This document shows positions 1-5,210 of a stretch of 5,210 nucleotides of DNA, piece after piece. The stretch comes from UBA4416 sp043719555 (GTDB lineage Bacteria; Bacteroidota; Bacteroidia; B-17B0; Aurantibacillaceae), in assembly GCA_043719555.1 (NCBI GenBank), contig JAYSTR010000051.1, positions 1-5,210 on the forward strand, read 5' to 3'. The notes beneath the pieces are model-generated. The model searched no databases, was not told the origin of the DNA, and worked only from the letters and a program-made list of their open reading frames with translations. How positions within the stretch are numbered: position 1 is the stretch's first letter; each line of letters opens with the position of its first letter. A program made the translations under genes and the position numbers.

Positions 1-1
1 G

Positions 2-139
2 CCATCAAATGGAGGACCGAATTGTTGGCCACCACCTTGTGTGCCAATTGATAATGGAATGCTTTTTTTAGCACTTGCTGGAACAGGATTGGTGTTTTAC
101 AAATTGTATTCAATGAATAAAGACAAAAAAACTGCATAA
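2..139 (+). CDS. C-terminal end of a PID-CTERM-like tail protein (5' partial)
   Basis: Frame 2 is open from the left edge to a TAA at 137-139, giving 45 residues of the end of a protein whose start lies outside the window. The visible tail has a Gly/Pro-rich stretch with two cysteines (CWPPPC), then VPID, then a hydrophobic segment (GMLFLALAGTGLVFYKLY) and a short lysine-rich end (MNKDKKTA). The order Pro-rich, P-I-D, one membrane helix, basic residues matches the short C-terminal segment that in Bacteroidota is called the PID-CTERM protein-sorting domain. That layout predicts a protein held in the inner membrane by its C-terminus with the basic end in the cytoplasm; the sorting role is a family proposal, not something the sequence shows. 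Many such proteins are very small, so little may be missing. The paired cysteines next to PID look unusual to me. A strong terminator 8 bases after the stop supports this being a real gene end. The body and function of the protein are unknown. Confidence 0.75.
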   Translation, partial: PSNGGPNCWPPPCVPIDNGMLFLALAGTGLVFYKLYSMNKDKKTA

Positions 140-147
140 TTTCAATT

Positions 148-176
148 AAAAGGTCTGATTATCAGACCTTTTTTTT
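148..176 (+). terminator. Intrinsic terminator after the PID-CTERM-like gene
   Basis: An 11-bp perfect stem (AAAAGGTCTGA, 148-158, pairing with TCAGACCTTTT, 162-172) with a 3-base TTA loop runs directly into a T tract (169-176). It lies 8 bases after the stop codon at 137-139. The T tract is on the plus-strand 3' side, as expected for ending the upstream gene; four A's on the 5' side make the structure partly usable in the other direction, but no minus-strand gene needs it. Confidence 0.9.
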
Positions 177-186
177 ATAGCTATAA

Positions 187-221
187 TTTGCAAATTTTAA
201 CATCCACTATTTTATCTTTTG
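187..221 (+). promoter_or_regulatory. Possible promoter of the DUF3108-phosphoesterase pair
   Basis: The gap between the terminator and the DUF3108 gene holds a TTTG at 187-190 and, 22 bases on, TATCTTTTG at 213-221. This resembles the Bacteroidota pattern TTTG-N(19-21)-TAnnTTTG, but the -7 element has one extra base (TA-N3-TTTG). Transcription from it would begin near 228, leaving about 37 bases before GTG 265 but only about 10 before TTG 238, which favours the GTG start. The -33 candidate is embedded in a 12-base palindrome, AATTTGCAAATT (185-196). Inference from motif matching only. Confidence 0.35.
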
Positions 222-264
222 TACATTGGCATAAGATTTGGAATTATATATAAAAAATCATAAA

Positions 265-1116
265 GTGAAAACTATAAAATATATTACAGGTATAACTTTT
301 ACAATTTCATGTGTTGTAGCATTAACATCTGCCGGAAAATTTTTCTCAAAAAAAGAAAAACTAGAGCAAGAAATCAATTCTGGACAATTAGCCACAAAAG
401 ATTTAACACCTCAACAAATTGATGCTTTTAAAGCTGGTGAAATTTTATCATACAGATTGCATTATGGCTTTATGGATGCTGGTGTTGCTGTTTTGGAAGT
501 AAAACCGGAGGAATTAACTGTTTCTGGAAGAAAAGTATTGCACGTTGTTGCTAATGGTTACTCTAAAGGTTCATTTGATTGGTTTTTTAAAGTACGCGAT
601 CGATACGAAACATTTATTGATAAAGATGCCCTATTGCCATGGATGTTTGTTCGTCGGGTAAACGAAGGTGGTTACATCATTAATCAAGATTATACATTTA
701 ATCACTACACCAATAAAGTTGATGTTGGTGCTGGCGAAAAAATTGACGTACCGAATGGCACACAAGATATGATTTCTGCATTTTATGCGGCACGTAACTT
801 GGATTTATCTAATGCAAAAGAAGGTGATATTTTCACCATTAATAGTATCGTTGATAAAGAAATTTGGCCACTTAAAATTAGATTTGTGGGTAGAGAAACC
901 ATTAGCTGCGATATTGGCAAATTCAAATGTGTGAAATTTAGACCAATTGTACAAAAAGGTAGAATTTTTAAACGCGAAGATGATTTAAACGTTTGGATTA
1001 CCGATGATAAAAATCACGTGCCGTTGCGTGCTCAAGCAAAATTATTAATTGGTTCCATCAAATTAGATATTGTTAGTGCTGAAAATTTAGCTAACTCTTC
1101 ATCGAAAATAAATTAA
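265..1116 (+). CDS. Exported DUF3108 domain protein
   Basis: With the start placed at GTG 265 the product is 283 residues. The first 23 (V/M-KTIKYITG, then ITFTISCVVALTSA) look like a signal peptide or N-terminal anchor. The body from about residue 54 (AFKAGEILSYRLHYGFMDAG) to about 270 matches the DUF3108 family, whose members begin with an F-x-x-G-E-x-L-x-Y-x-x-x-Y-G signature and are predicted to fold as periplasmic or surface beta-sheet proteins; the molecular role is not known. Later family-like stretches are GSFDWFFKVRDRYETFID and IWPLKIRFVGRETI. No ATG occurs in the frame anywhere near the N-terminus. TTG 238 would add nine residues (MELYIKNHK) before the MKT-like start. GTG 265 is preferred because it gives a typical signal peptide and has TAAAAAA and TAAA just upstream, like the A-rich leaders of Bacteroidota genes. 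A phosphoesterase gene follows after 12 bases in the same frame, so the two are probably co-transcribed. No cysteine lipobox is convincing. Confidence 0.85.
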   Translation: MKTIKYITGITFTISCVVALTSAGKFFSKKEKLEQEINSGQLATKDLTPQQIDAFKAGEILSYRLHYGFMDAGVAVLEVKPEELTVSGRKVLHVVANGYSKGSFDWFFKVRDRYETFIDKDALLPWMFVRRVNEGGYIINQDYTFNHYTNKVDVGAGEKIDVPNGTQDMISAFYAARNLDLSNAKEGDIFTINSIVDKEIWPLKIRFVGRETISCDIGKFKCVKFRPIVQKGRIFKREDDLNVWITDDKNHVPLRAQAKLLIGSIKLDIVSAENLANSSSKIN

Positions 1117-1128
1117 TTTTTATTTTTC

Positions 1129-1626
1129 CTGAAAAAAATTCTTCTCATATCTGACACTCACAACTTTTTTGAAGACAAGTTAAAACCTCACATTAATGAA
1201 GCTGATGAAGTGTGGCATGCTGGCGACATTGGCACCATCGACTTAATCAATAAATTAAAAAAATTAAAGCCATTTAAAGCTGTGTATGGCAATGCCGATG
1301 GGCAAGATGTTAGAATTGAATTCCCGAAAAATTTAGTTTTTAATTGCGAAGAGGTAAAAGTTTATATGACTCACATTTGTGGTCAGCCATCCAATTATTT
1401 AAAAGAAGTAAAAGCAATTTTGCAAACTGAAAAGCCGAAATTATTTATCTGTGGTCATTCACATATTTTAAAAGTAATGTATCAGCAACAATTTGAAGTA
1501 TTACATATGAATCCTGGAGCATGCGGCGTACAAGGCTTTCATACAATAAAAACAGCTTTGCGCTTTACAATTGATAAAACTGAAATAAAAGATTTAGCAG
1601 TTATCGAGTTCGGTAAACGTGCTTAA
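1129..1626 (+). CDS. YfcE/MJ0936-family metallophosphoesterase (phosphodiesterase), probable CTG start
   Basis: This is a cytoplasmic calcineurin-like phosphoesterase that would hydrolyse a phosphodiester or phosphomonoester using two bound metal ions; the physiological substrate is not predictable. Read from CTG 1129 it is 165 residues, the usual size for YfcE/MJ0936 proteins, and begins (M)KKILLISDTHN. All metal-site motifs are present in order: D9-x-H11 (SDTHN), G32-D33 (HAGDIG), G54-N55 (YGNADG), H82 (MTHICG, where relatives usually have THGH), G109-H110-S-H112 (GHSH) and N128-P-G (NPGACG). The first conventional start, GTG 1210 (residue 28), would remove D9 and H11 and the first beta strand, so it is rejected as the true start. 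Between the upstream TAA (1114-1116) and CTG 1129 the frame contains no ATG, GTG or TTG. The leader is T-rich rather than A-rich, so translation may depend on coupling to the DUF3108 gene 12 bases upstream. A sequence error of ATG to CTG is also possible. The stop is one base from the convergent receptor stop. Confidence 0.9.
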   Translation: MKKILLISDTHNFFEDKLKPHINEADEVWHAGDIGTIDLINKLKKLKPFKAVYGNADGQDVRIEFPKNLVFNCEEVKVYMTHICGQPSNYLKEVKAILQTEKPKLFICGHSHILKVMYQQQFEVLHMNPGACGVQGFHTIKTALRFTIDKTEIKDLAVIEFGKRA

Positions 1627-1627
1627 T

Positions 1628-4054
1628 TTAATCGTTTGAGAATTTATTTTCCAATAACTCTTCCTTAATCTTAATTCCAAACGAATAAGCAAACGTAACT
1701 AATATAGCACGCGTGTCAATTTTAAAATCTCTAACATAAGTAAAATCAGATGAATAAGCGCGTACTCCTTTTTTCTGTGTATTAAAAACATCTGTTAATA
1801 CTATTCCTAAAGCAGCTTTATTTTTAAATATTTTTTGCTGAAATCCTGCATCAACATTATAAATAGGAACACTTTTACCTTGCGGTGTAGCTGTTGGCGA
1901 ATTATAATTACCAATTAATTGCAACTTACTGCCTTTCCATAAACTAAAATTATTAATTAGTTTTCCATACCAACTCACTACTTCGTTTGAAATATCTGCG
2001 CTAACATTACTTCCATCAATGTGATGTTGAAAGATAGACGCACTTGCATTAAAATTCCAAAAAGATGTTGGAAAAAAAGATGCCATCACTTCTGTACCAT
2101 ACGTTGTAGAGTTGCCAAAATTTGTAGGTAAGGTTAATGCCACGCCATTTGGTTCGATTAAAATATACTGACGTATGATATTTGTTGCATAACGATAAAA
2201 CGCATTTACTGTAAATGAACTTTGCTTAAACTCTTTATTATAACCTAATTCAAATGCATTAATTAATTCTGGTTTTAAATTGGGATTTCCTGAGTGAGGA
2301 TTTAAAGAATCTGTTATATCTACAAATGGATTTAATTGTCCTAAACCTGGTCTATTAATTCTTCGATTAAAACTTAGCTTTAAGAAATCATCAGTGTTTA
2401 AATAATAAGCCAGATTTGCCGTTGGGAAAAAATTAAAATAATTTCTATTGAATGCAACATTTTGACTTTGAACTTTACCATTGTTATAAACCTGCTCTGC
2501 TCTTAAACCAATTTCGTATTTCCATTTAACAGAATCTTTTTTTCCAACATAACTTTTGAATTGCAAATAACCAGCGTGAACTTGCTCTTGAAAATTAAAT
2601 ATAGAACTAGATTTTGTATTAACTACATATTCATTATTTTGATACAATTTATTTTTAAAATCAGCGTCTGTAAATCTAAGAATTGTTTTATAACCAGTTT
2701 CTAATGTTCCTTTTTTAGCCATAGGATGTGCGTAATCAATTTTAAAATTACTTACACTAGAAGCCTGACTATTTGCAGTTTGCTGCAAATACGGAGAGCC
2801 TGTAAAACTACCATCTTTTAACAATGATTGTGTTGTAATCGAAGTTTTTTCTGTTTCAATATTAGGGGACGTTGAAACATTTAGAGAAAATTTTTGTCGC
2901 TCATCTTCAAACTTTTTATTGTAACCAAAAGCGAACTCAAGCGCCTTTTCTTTACCTAGTTCATCAGAATACCGTGAATTTTTAGCATTAAATGTATCTG
3001 TTTGTGTTTCTATTAATGTGACTAAGGTTTCATTATTATGCTGATCTTCGATATTGCCTATAACTTCAAAACTAAAACTATTACTTTTATTAGGATTATA
3101 ATCTAAATTAAACTTTAAGTTATGCGTAACTTCATTTCGATTATCAAAACGTGATTGGCTATTTTTATAATTTAAAGGAATAAAATAATTTGTACGAGTT
3201 GCTGTTGCATTTCTCGTTCGTGCTGCAAAACGATTATCATAACCTAAACCTACGTTCCATTTCCCAGCTTGATGGTTAATAGCAAACGAACTGTTAAATC
3301 TTCCTTTTGCACCATATCCTGATCCGATTGCGACCGAACCATTTGTTCCTTTATTGGTGTTTTTTTTGAGAGTAATATTTATAATTCCACCTTCGGCATC
3401 TGCATCATATTGCGCTCCAGGATTATTAATAATTTCAATACTTTCTATACTACTTGCTGGAATTCTATCCGTAGAACTAATACCTGAGTTTCGTCCGTTA
3501 ATTAAAATTAATGGACTTTTTCCACGTATAGTTATTCCGCCTTCAGCATCAACTACAACTGTAGGTGTATTGCGTAACAAATCGGTTGCAGTACCTCCAA
3601 TTTGAGCAATATTATCAGACGCTTTAACAATAAAACCCTGCTCAGTTTTCTTGATTAAATCTCTATGTGACACAATATTTACCGATTCTAATAATTTACT
3701 ATTTGATACTAGCTCAATGTTCTGTAAATTAATTTGTTGATGTATACTGTCAATTAAAAAAACAGTATTGACTGTTTCGTATCCAATTAACTGAATTTTT
3801 AATTTATAATTCTGAAATGGCAATCCAATAAACGCAAAACCACCTATGCTATCCGTTGTGGTAGTTTTAATAGCTTTTGTTGTATCAGTTGTGTTTGTAA
3901 TTGAAACCGTAGCAAACTCAACTGGTTTATTTTTTTCTAAAATAATTCCTTTTACGATACTATTGCTTTGTGAAAAAAAATTGAAGAAAAAAAACAAGAG
4001 GAAAAGTAATAAGCTTATTTTTTTTGAAACAGTTTTCCTAATTATTATTTGCAT
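1628..4054 (-). CDS. TonB-dependent outer-membrane receptor (OMP_b-brl_3 type)
   Basis: With ATG 4054 as start the product is 808 residues. Residues 1-30 are a signal peptide (basic MQIIIRKTVSKK, then ISLLLFLLFFFFNFF, then SQS). Residues about 33-113 form a carboxypeptidase-regulatory-like domain (IVKGIILEKNKPVEFATVSI ... DSIGGFAFIGLP ... YKLKIQLIGYE). Residues about 138-230 are the TonB plug, with TATDLLRNTPTVVVDAEGGI, IRGKSPLILINGR and IESIEIINNPGAQYDADAEG. The rest is a 22-strand-type barrel typical of the outer membrane beta-barrel family, including FNRRINRPGLGQLNPFVD, SGNPNLKPELINAFELGYN and a C-terminal strand RAILVTFAYSFG. The protein would import a ligand with energy from TonB-ExbBD. 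No SusD-like partner, degradative enzyme or sigma/anti-sigma pair is beside it, so the substrate is unknown; this subfamily is usually without SusD. The frame is open back to TTG 4180 with another ATG at 4123, but those starts bury the signal peptide behind up to 42 residues. A threonine-rich run (TNTTDTTKAIKTTTTDS) lies in the N-terminal domain. Confidence 0.93.
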   Translation of the reverse strand: MQIIIRKTVSKKISLLLFLLFFFFNFFSQSNSIVKGIILEKNKPVEFATVSITNTTDTTKAIKTTTTDSIGGFAFIGLPFQNYKLKIQLIGYETVNTVFLIDSIHQQINLQNIELVSNSKLLESVNIVSHRDLIKKTEQGFIVKASDNIAQIGGTATDLLRNTPTVVVDAEGGITIRGKSPLILINGRNSGISSTDRIPASSIESIEIINNPGAQYDADAEGGIINITLKKNTNKGTNGSVAIGSGYGAKGRFNSSFAINHQAGKWNVGLGYDNRFAARTRNATATRTNYFIPLNYKNSQSRFDNRNEVTHNLKFNLDYNPNKSNSFSFEVIGNIEDQHNNETLVTLIETQTDTFNAKNSRYSDELGKEKALEFAFGYNKKFEDERQKFSLNVSTSPNIETEKTSITTQSLLKDGSFTGSPYLQQTANSQASSVSNFKIDYAHPMAKKGTLETGYKTILRFTDADFKNKLYQNNEYVVNTKSSSIFNFQEQVHAGYLQFKSYVGKKDSVKWKYEIGLRAEQVYNNGKVQSQNVAFNRNYFNFFPTANLAYYLNTDDFLKLSFNRRINRPGLGQLNPFVDITDSLNPHSGNPNLKPELINAFELGYNKEFKQSSFTVNAFYRYATNIIRQYILIEPNGVALTLPTNFGNSTTYGTEVMASFFPTSFWNFNASASIFQHHIDGSNVSADISNEVVSWYGKLINNFSLWKGSKLQLIGNYNSPTATPQGKSVPIYNVDAGFQQKIFKNKAALGIVLTDVFNTQKKGVRAYSSDFTYVRDFKIDTRAILVTFAYSFGIKIKEELLENKFSND

Positions 4055-4066
4055 AGCGATAAATAT

Positions 4067-4099
4067 CAAAATTATTTTTTGAGTAAAGCTATAACCCAA
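4067..4099 (-). promoter_or_regulatory. Possible promoter of the TonB-dependent receptor
   Basis: On the minus strand TAATTTTG (4074 down to 4067) is an exact match to the TAnnTTTG -7 element of Bacteroidota. A TTG at 4099-4097 lies 22 bases upstream as a minimal -33 element. Transcription would begin near 4060, only a few bases before ATG 4054. If real, this gives a nearly leaderless message and rules out the longer starts at 4123 and 4180. The short leader makes this a weak call. Confidence 0.3.
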
Positions 4100-4227
4100 T
4101 TCTTTACAAAATCTAAGTTTCATGAAAATAATGCCTATGAAAGTCAAGACGGTTGACAACAATATAAAAATGCTTCTCAAATTACGTTTATAAAAGCATT
4201 GGTTTGAATATAATTGTTTACGCTTTC

Positions 4228-4863
4228 TTACAAGGTTTTTGCCTCTAACGACATAGAATATATTCCGTTCTGATCTTTTTTAAATCCTAATTTCTTAAAA
4301 TATTTATCGCTTATCAAATTATTCCCATCTGCTTTAACCATTGTAAATCCAGCATCAATAAAATTTTTCCTTAAATTGTAATACACATATTTTCCATTTT
4401 TAAAGTCACGATACTCAGGAATAACATAATCCAAACCAATAGTAAGCACTTTATCAGATTCCGAACGTGCAAGAAACAATCCAACAATAGACATGTTTCT
4501 TAAAACAAAAAAACTAACCGAATTCATATCAGGATTATATAAAAAGCCTGGGCAAATTTTCTGAATCTCATCATTATGAAACGTTACAAATCTTGAAAGA
4601 TATTCACTTTCTGATTTTATTTGCAATGTTTCAAATACTTCTTTTTTTGAATATATCGTGTATAAGTAATATATATCAACCAAAACAATCATTCCATTAA
4701 GTATGCAAACTGGAATGGCGTGAATAAAAAAACCATATGTACTAAACATGATTGCACCAACAAGGTTAATCCATCTAAACTTAACAATGGAACTCATTGT
4801 CATTGATATCATAATAATTACCGATGCAACATATCCTATCCATTGTAAAAAATCAAATGCCAT
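4228..4863 (-). CDS. YgjV-like inner-membrane domain fused to a GNAT-like domain
   Basis: The 211-residue product has two parts. Residues 1-71 hold three hydrophobic helices (about 5-25, WIGYVASVIIMISMTMSS; 31-47, WINLVGAIMFSTYGFFI; 50-71, IPVCILNGMIVLVDIYYLYT) and resemble the N-terminal part of YgjV-family inner-membrane proteins, whose function is not established. Residues about 88-205 look like a divergent GNAT acetyltransferase fold: a strand pair around SVSFFVLRNMSIVGLFLAR, a motif-A-like LDYVIPEYRDFKNGKYVYYN (144-163) and a motif-B-like YFKKLGF (188-194). The acetyl-CoA loop is not the classical Q/R-x-x-G-x-G/A; it reads R-D-F-K-N-G-K, so catalysis is uncertain. I recall this two-part layout in other Bacteroidota proteins, so it is probably a conserved architecture and not a recent fusion. 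The ATG at 4863 gives a sensible N-terminus starting just before the first helix. No Shine-Dalgarno is visible; the leader is A/T-rich. The receptor gene follows 173 bases downstream on the same strand, too far to assume an operon. Confidence 0.8.
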   Translation of the reverse strand: MAFDFLQWIGYVASVIIMISMTMSSIVKFRWINLVGAIMFSTYGFFIHAIPVCILNGMIVLVDIYYLYTIYSKKEVFETLQIKSESEYLSRFVTFHNDEIQKICPGFLYNPDMNSVSFFVLRNMSIVGLFLARSESDKVLTIGLDYVIPEYRDFKNGKYVYYNLRKNFIDAGFTMVKADGNNLISDKYFKKLGFKKDQNGIYSMSLEAKTL

Positions 4864-4943
4864 AAAATTATTTTTGTTGAAGTGCGTAAAAGTTAATTTC
4901 TATCTATAAATATTAGAATTTGAATTTTAAAGAATCCTAAATC

Positions 4944-4981
4944 AAAAAAGGTTTCAAACTAATAAGCTTGAAACCTTTTTT
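4944..4981 (-). terminator. Terminator hairpin between tRNA-Val and the YgjV-like gene
   Basis: A perfect 14-bp stem (AAAAAAGGTTTCAA, 4944-4957, with TTGAAACCTTTTTT, 4968-4981) encloses a 10-base loop. Read on the minus strand it starts 4 bases after the end of the tRNA and finishes in a T run, so it fits termination of the tRNA transcript. The flanking A and T runs make it symmetrical, so it could work in both directions, although no plus-strand gene ends here. Confidence 0.85.
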
Positions 4982-4985
4982 GTTG

Positions 4986-5060
4986 TGGGAGATACAGGGT
5001 TCGAACCTGTGACCCCCTGCTTGTAAGGCAGGTGCTCTGAACCAGCTGAGCTAATCTCCC
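4986..5060 (-). tRNA. tRNA-Val (anticodon UAC)
   Basis: The minus strand from 5060 to 4986 folds as a complete 75-base cloverleaf. The acceptor stem is GGGAGAT with ATCTCCC, followed by discriminator A. The D arm is GCTC/GAGC, the anticodon arm is CCTGC-CTTACAA-GCAGG, the variable loop is 5 bases (GGGTC), and the T arm is ACAGG-TTCGAAC-CCTGT. The loop CTTACAA places UAC at positions 34-36, which reads GUA and, through wobble modification, probably other valine codons. The 3' CCA is not encoded (the DNA continues CAACA), so CCA must be added by the tRNA nucleotidyltransferase. No intron or mismatch in the stems is seen. Confidence 0.97.
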
Positions 5061-5072
5061 AAATTTGGAGTG

Positions 5073-5103
5073 CAAATATAGAAGTTATTTTTTAATCTGC
5101 AAA
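5073..5103 (-). promoter_or_regulatory. Promoter of tRNA-Val
   Basis: On the minus strand TTTG (5103-5100), a 19-base spacer and TATATTTG (5080-5073) match the Bacteroidota primary sigma-factor consensus TTTG-N19-TAnnTTTG exactly. Transcription would start near 5067, leaving a 5' leader of about 7 bases to be removed by RNase P. Both elements sit inside copies of the same nonamer ATATTTGCA. Confidence 0.8.
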
Positions 5104-5135
5104 TATTAATTTACTTTTTTTGAAAAATTCTAGAA

Positions 5136-5210
5136 TTATTGTTTCAATACTTTTCCAATTTTAATGTTTTCCCCGTTTTTATTGATTTTATAAAAGTAAA
5201 TACCGTTTGT
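5136..5210 (-). CDS. C-terminal tail of a T9SS type A cargo protein (partial)
   Basis: The minus strand is open from the right edge (5210) to a TAA at 5138-5136, giving the last 24 residues of a protein whose body lies outside the window: TNGIYFYKINKNGENIKIGK followed by VLKQ. The pattern N-G-I-Y-F/L-x-K-I, a short turn with N/G, then K-x-x-K-V-x-K-Q at the very end is the hallmark of the type A C-terminal sorting domain of the type IX secretion system. Such a tail directs the protein across the outer membrane and is normally cleaved off during secretion or attachment to the surface. The cargo itself cannot be identified from this end. The tRNA promoter starts 32 bases after the stop; I see no convincing terminator between them. 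Confidence 0.85.
   Translation of the reverse strand, partial: TNGIYFYKINKNGENIKIGKVLKQ

Noticed and set aside
1210..1626. Phosphoesterase starting at GTG 1210 (138 residues)
   Set aside because: It would lack the first beta strand and the metal-binding D-x-H motif that are encoded in frame just upstream; the shortened form is an artefact of requiring a common start codon.
3354..3605. 83-codon open frame on the plus strand
   Set aside because: It lies entirely opposite the receptor plug domain, has no recognisable domain, and its composition mirrors the coding strand.
3846..4082. 78-codon hydrophobic open frame on the plus strand
   Set aside because: It is the complement of the receptor's N-terminal domain and signal peptide; the hydrophobic runs come from complementing Thr/Lys/Asn-rich codons and poly-A tracts.
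4181..4227. Terminator or regulatory element between the YgjV-like gene and the receptor
   Set aside because: I found no stable hairpin with a T run in this 47-base stretch; it is AT-rich with no clear structure.
4888..4895. TAACTTTT (minus strand) as -7 element for the YgjV-like gene
   Set aside because: It lacks the final G of TAnnTTTG and there is no TTTG or TTG at a suitable distance upstream.
5126..5137. Palindrome AATTCTAGAATT as terminator of the T9SS cargo gene
   Set aside because: It has no loop and only weak A/T pairs, overlaps the stop codon, and is not followed directly by a clean T run on the minus strand.

Overview
The window looks like chromosomal DNA from an AT-rich member of the Bacteroidota. 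Several independent marks point there: the C-terminal tail of a type IX secretion (T9SS) cargo protein at the right edge, a PID-CTERM-like tail at the left edge, a TonB-dependent receptor with a carboxypeptidase-regulatory-like N-terminus, a Bacteroidota promoter of the form TTTG-N19-TAnnTTTG in front of the tRNA gene, and absence of Shine-Dalgarno sequences. No insertion sequence, phage gene, CRISPR array or obvious defence system is present. It reads as ordinary core or housekeeping DNA.

Layout, plus strand: (1) the last 45 codons of a protein ending in a proline-rich stretch, a PID motif, one membrane helix and a basic tail (2-139), followed by a strong intrinsic terminator (148-176); (2) a probable promoter region and an exported DUF3108 protein (265-1116); (3) 12 bases later and in the same reading frame, a YfcE/MJ0936-type metallophosphoesterase (1129-1626). 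Neither (2) nor (3) has an ATG where its N-terminus should begin: the first appears to use GTG (or TTG at 238), the second CTG. Starting the phosphoesterase at the first conventional start codon (GTG 1210) would delete its metal-binding D-x-H motif, so the upstream start is almost certainly the biological one.

Layout, minus strand: (4) a TonB-dependent outer-membrane receptor of the OMP_b-brl_3 type (4054 down to 1628), convergent with the phosphoesterase with one base between stop codons; (5) a YgjV-like three-helix membrane domain joined to a GNAT-like C-terminal domain (4863 down to 4228); (6) a tRNA-Val(UAC) gene (5060 down to 4986) with a textbook promoter upstream and a 14-bp terminator hairpin downstream; (7) the last 24 codons of a T9SS type A cargo protein entering from the right edge.

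The genes do not form one pathway. The DUF3108 and phosphoesterase genes are probably co-transcribed; the receptor, the YgjV-like gene and the tRNA look like separate units. I do not see a new biological system. The most useful points are the unconventional start codons, the start-site correction for the receptor, and the fused architecture of the YgjV-like protein.
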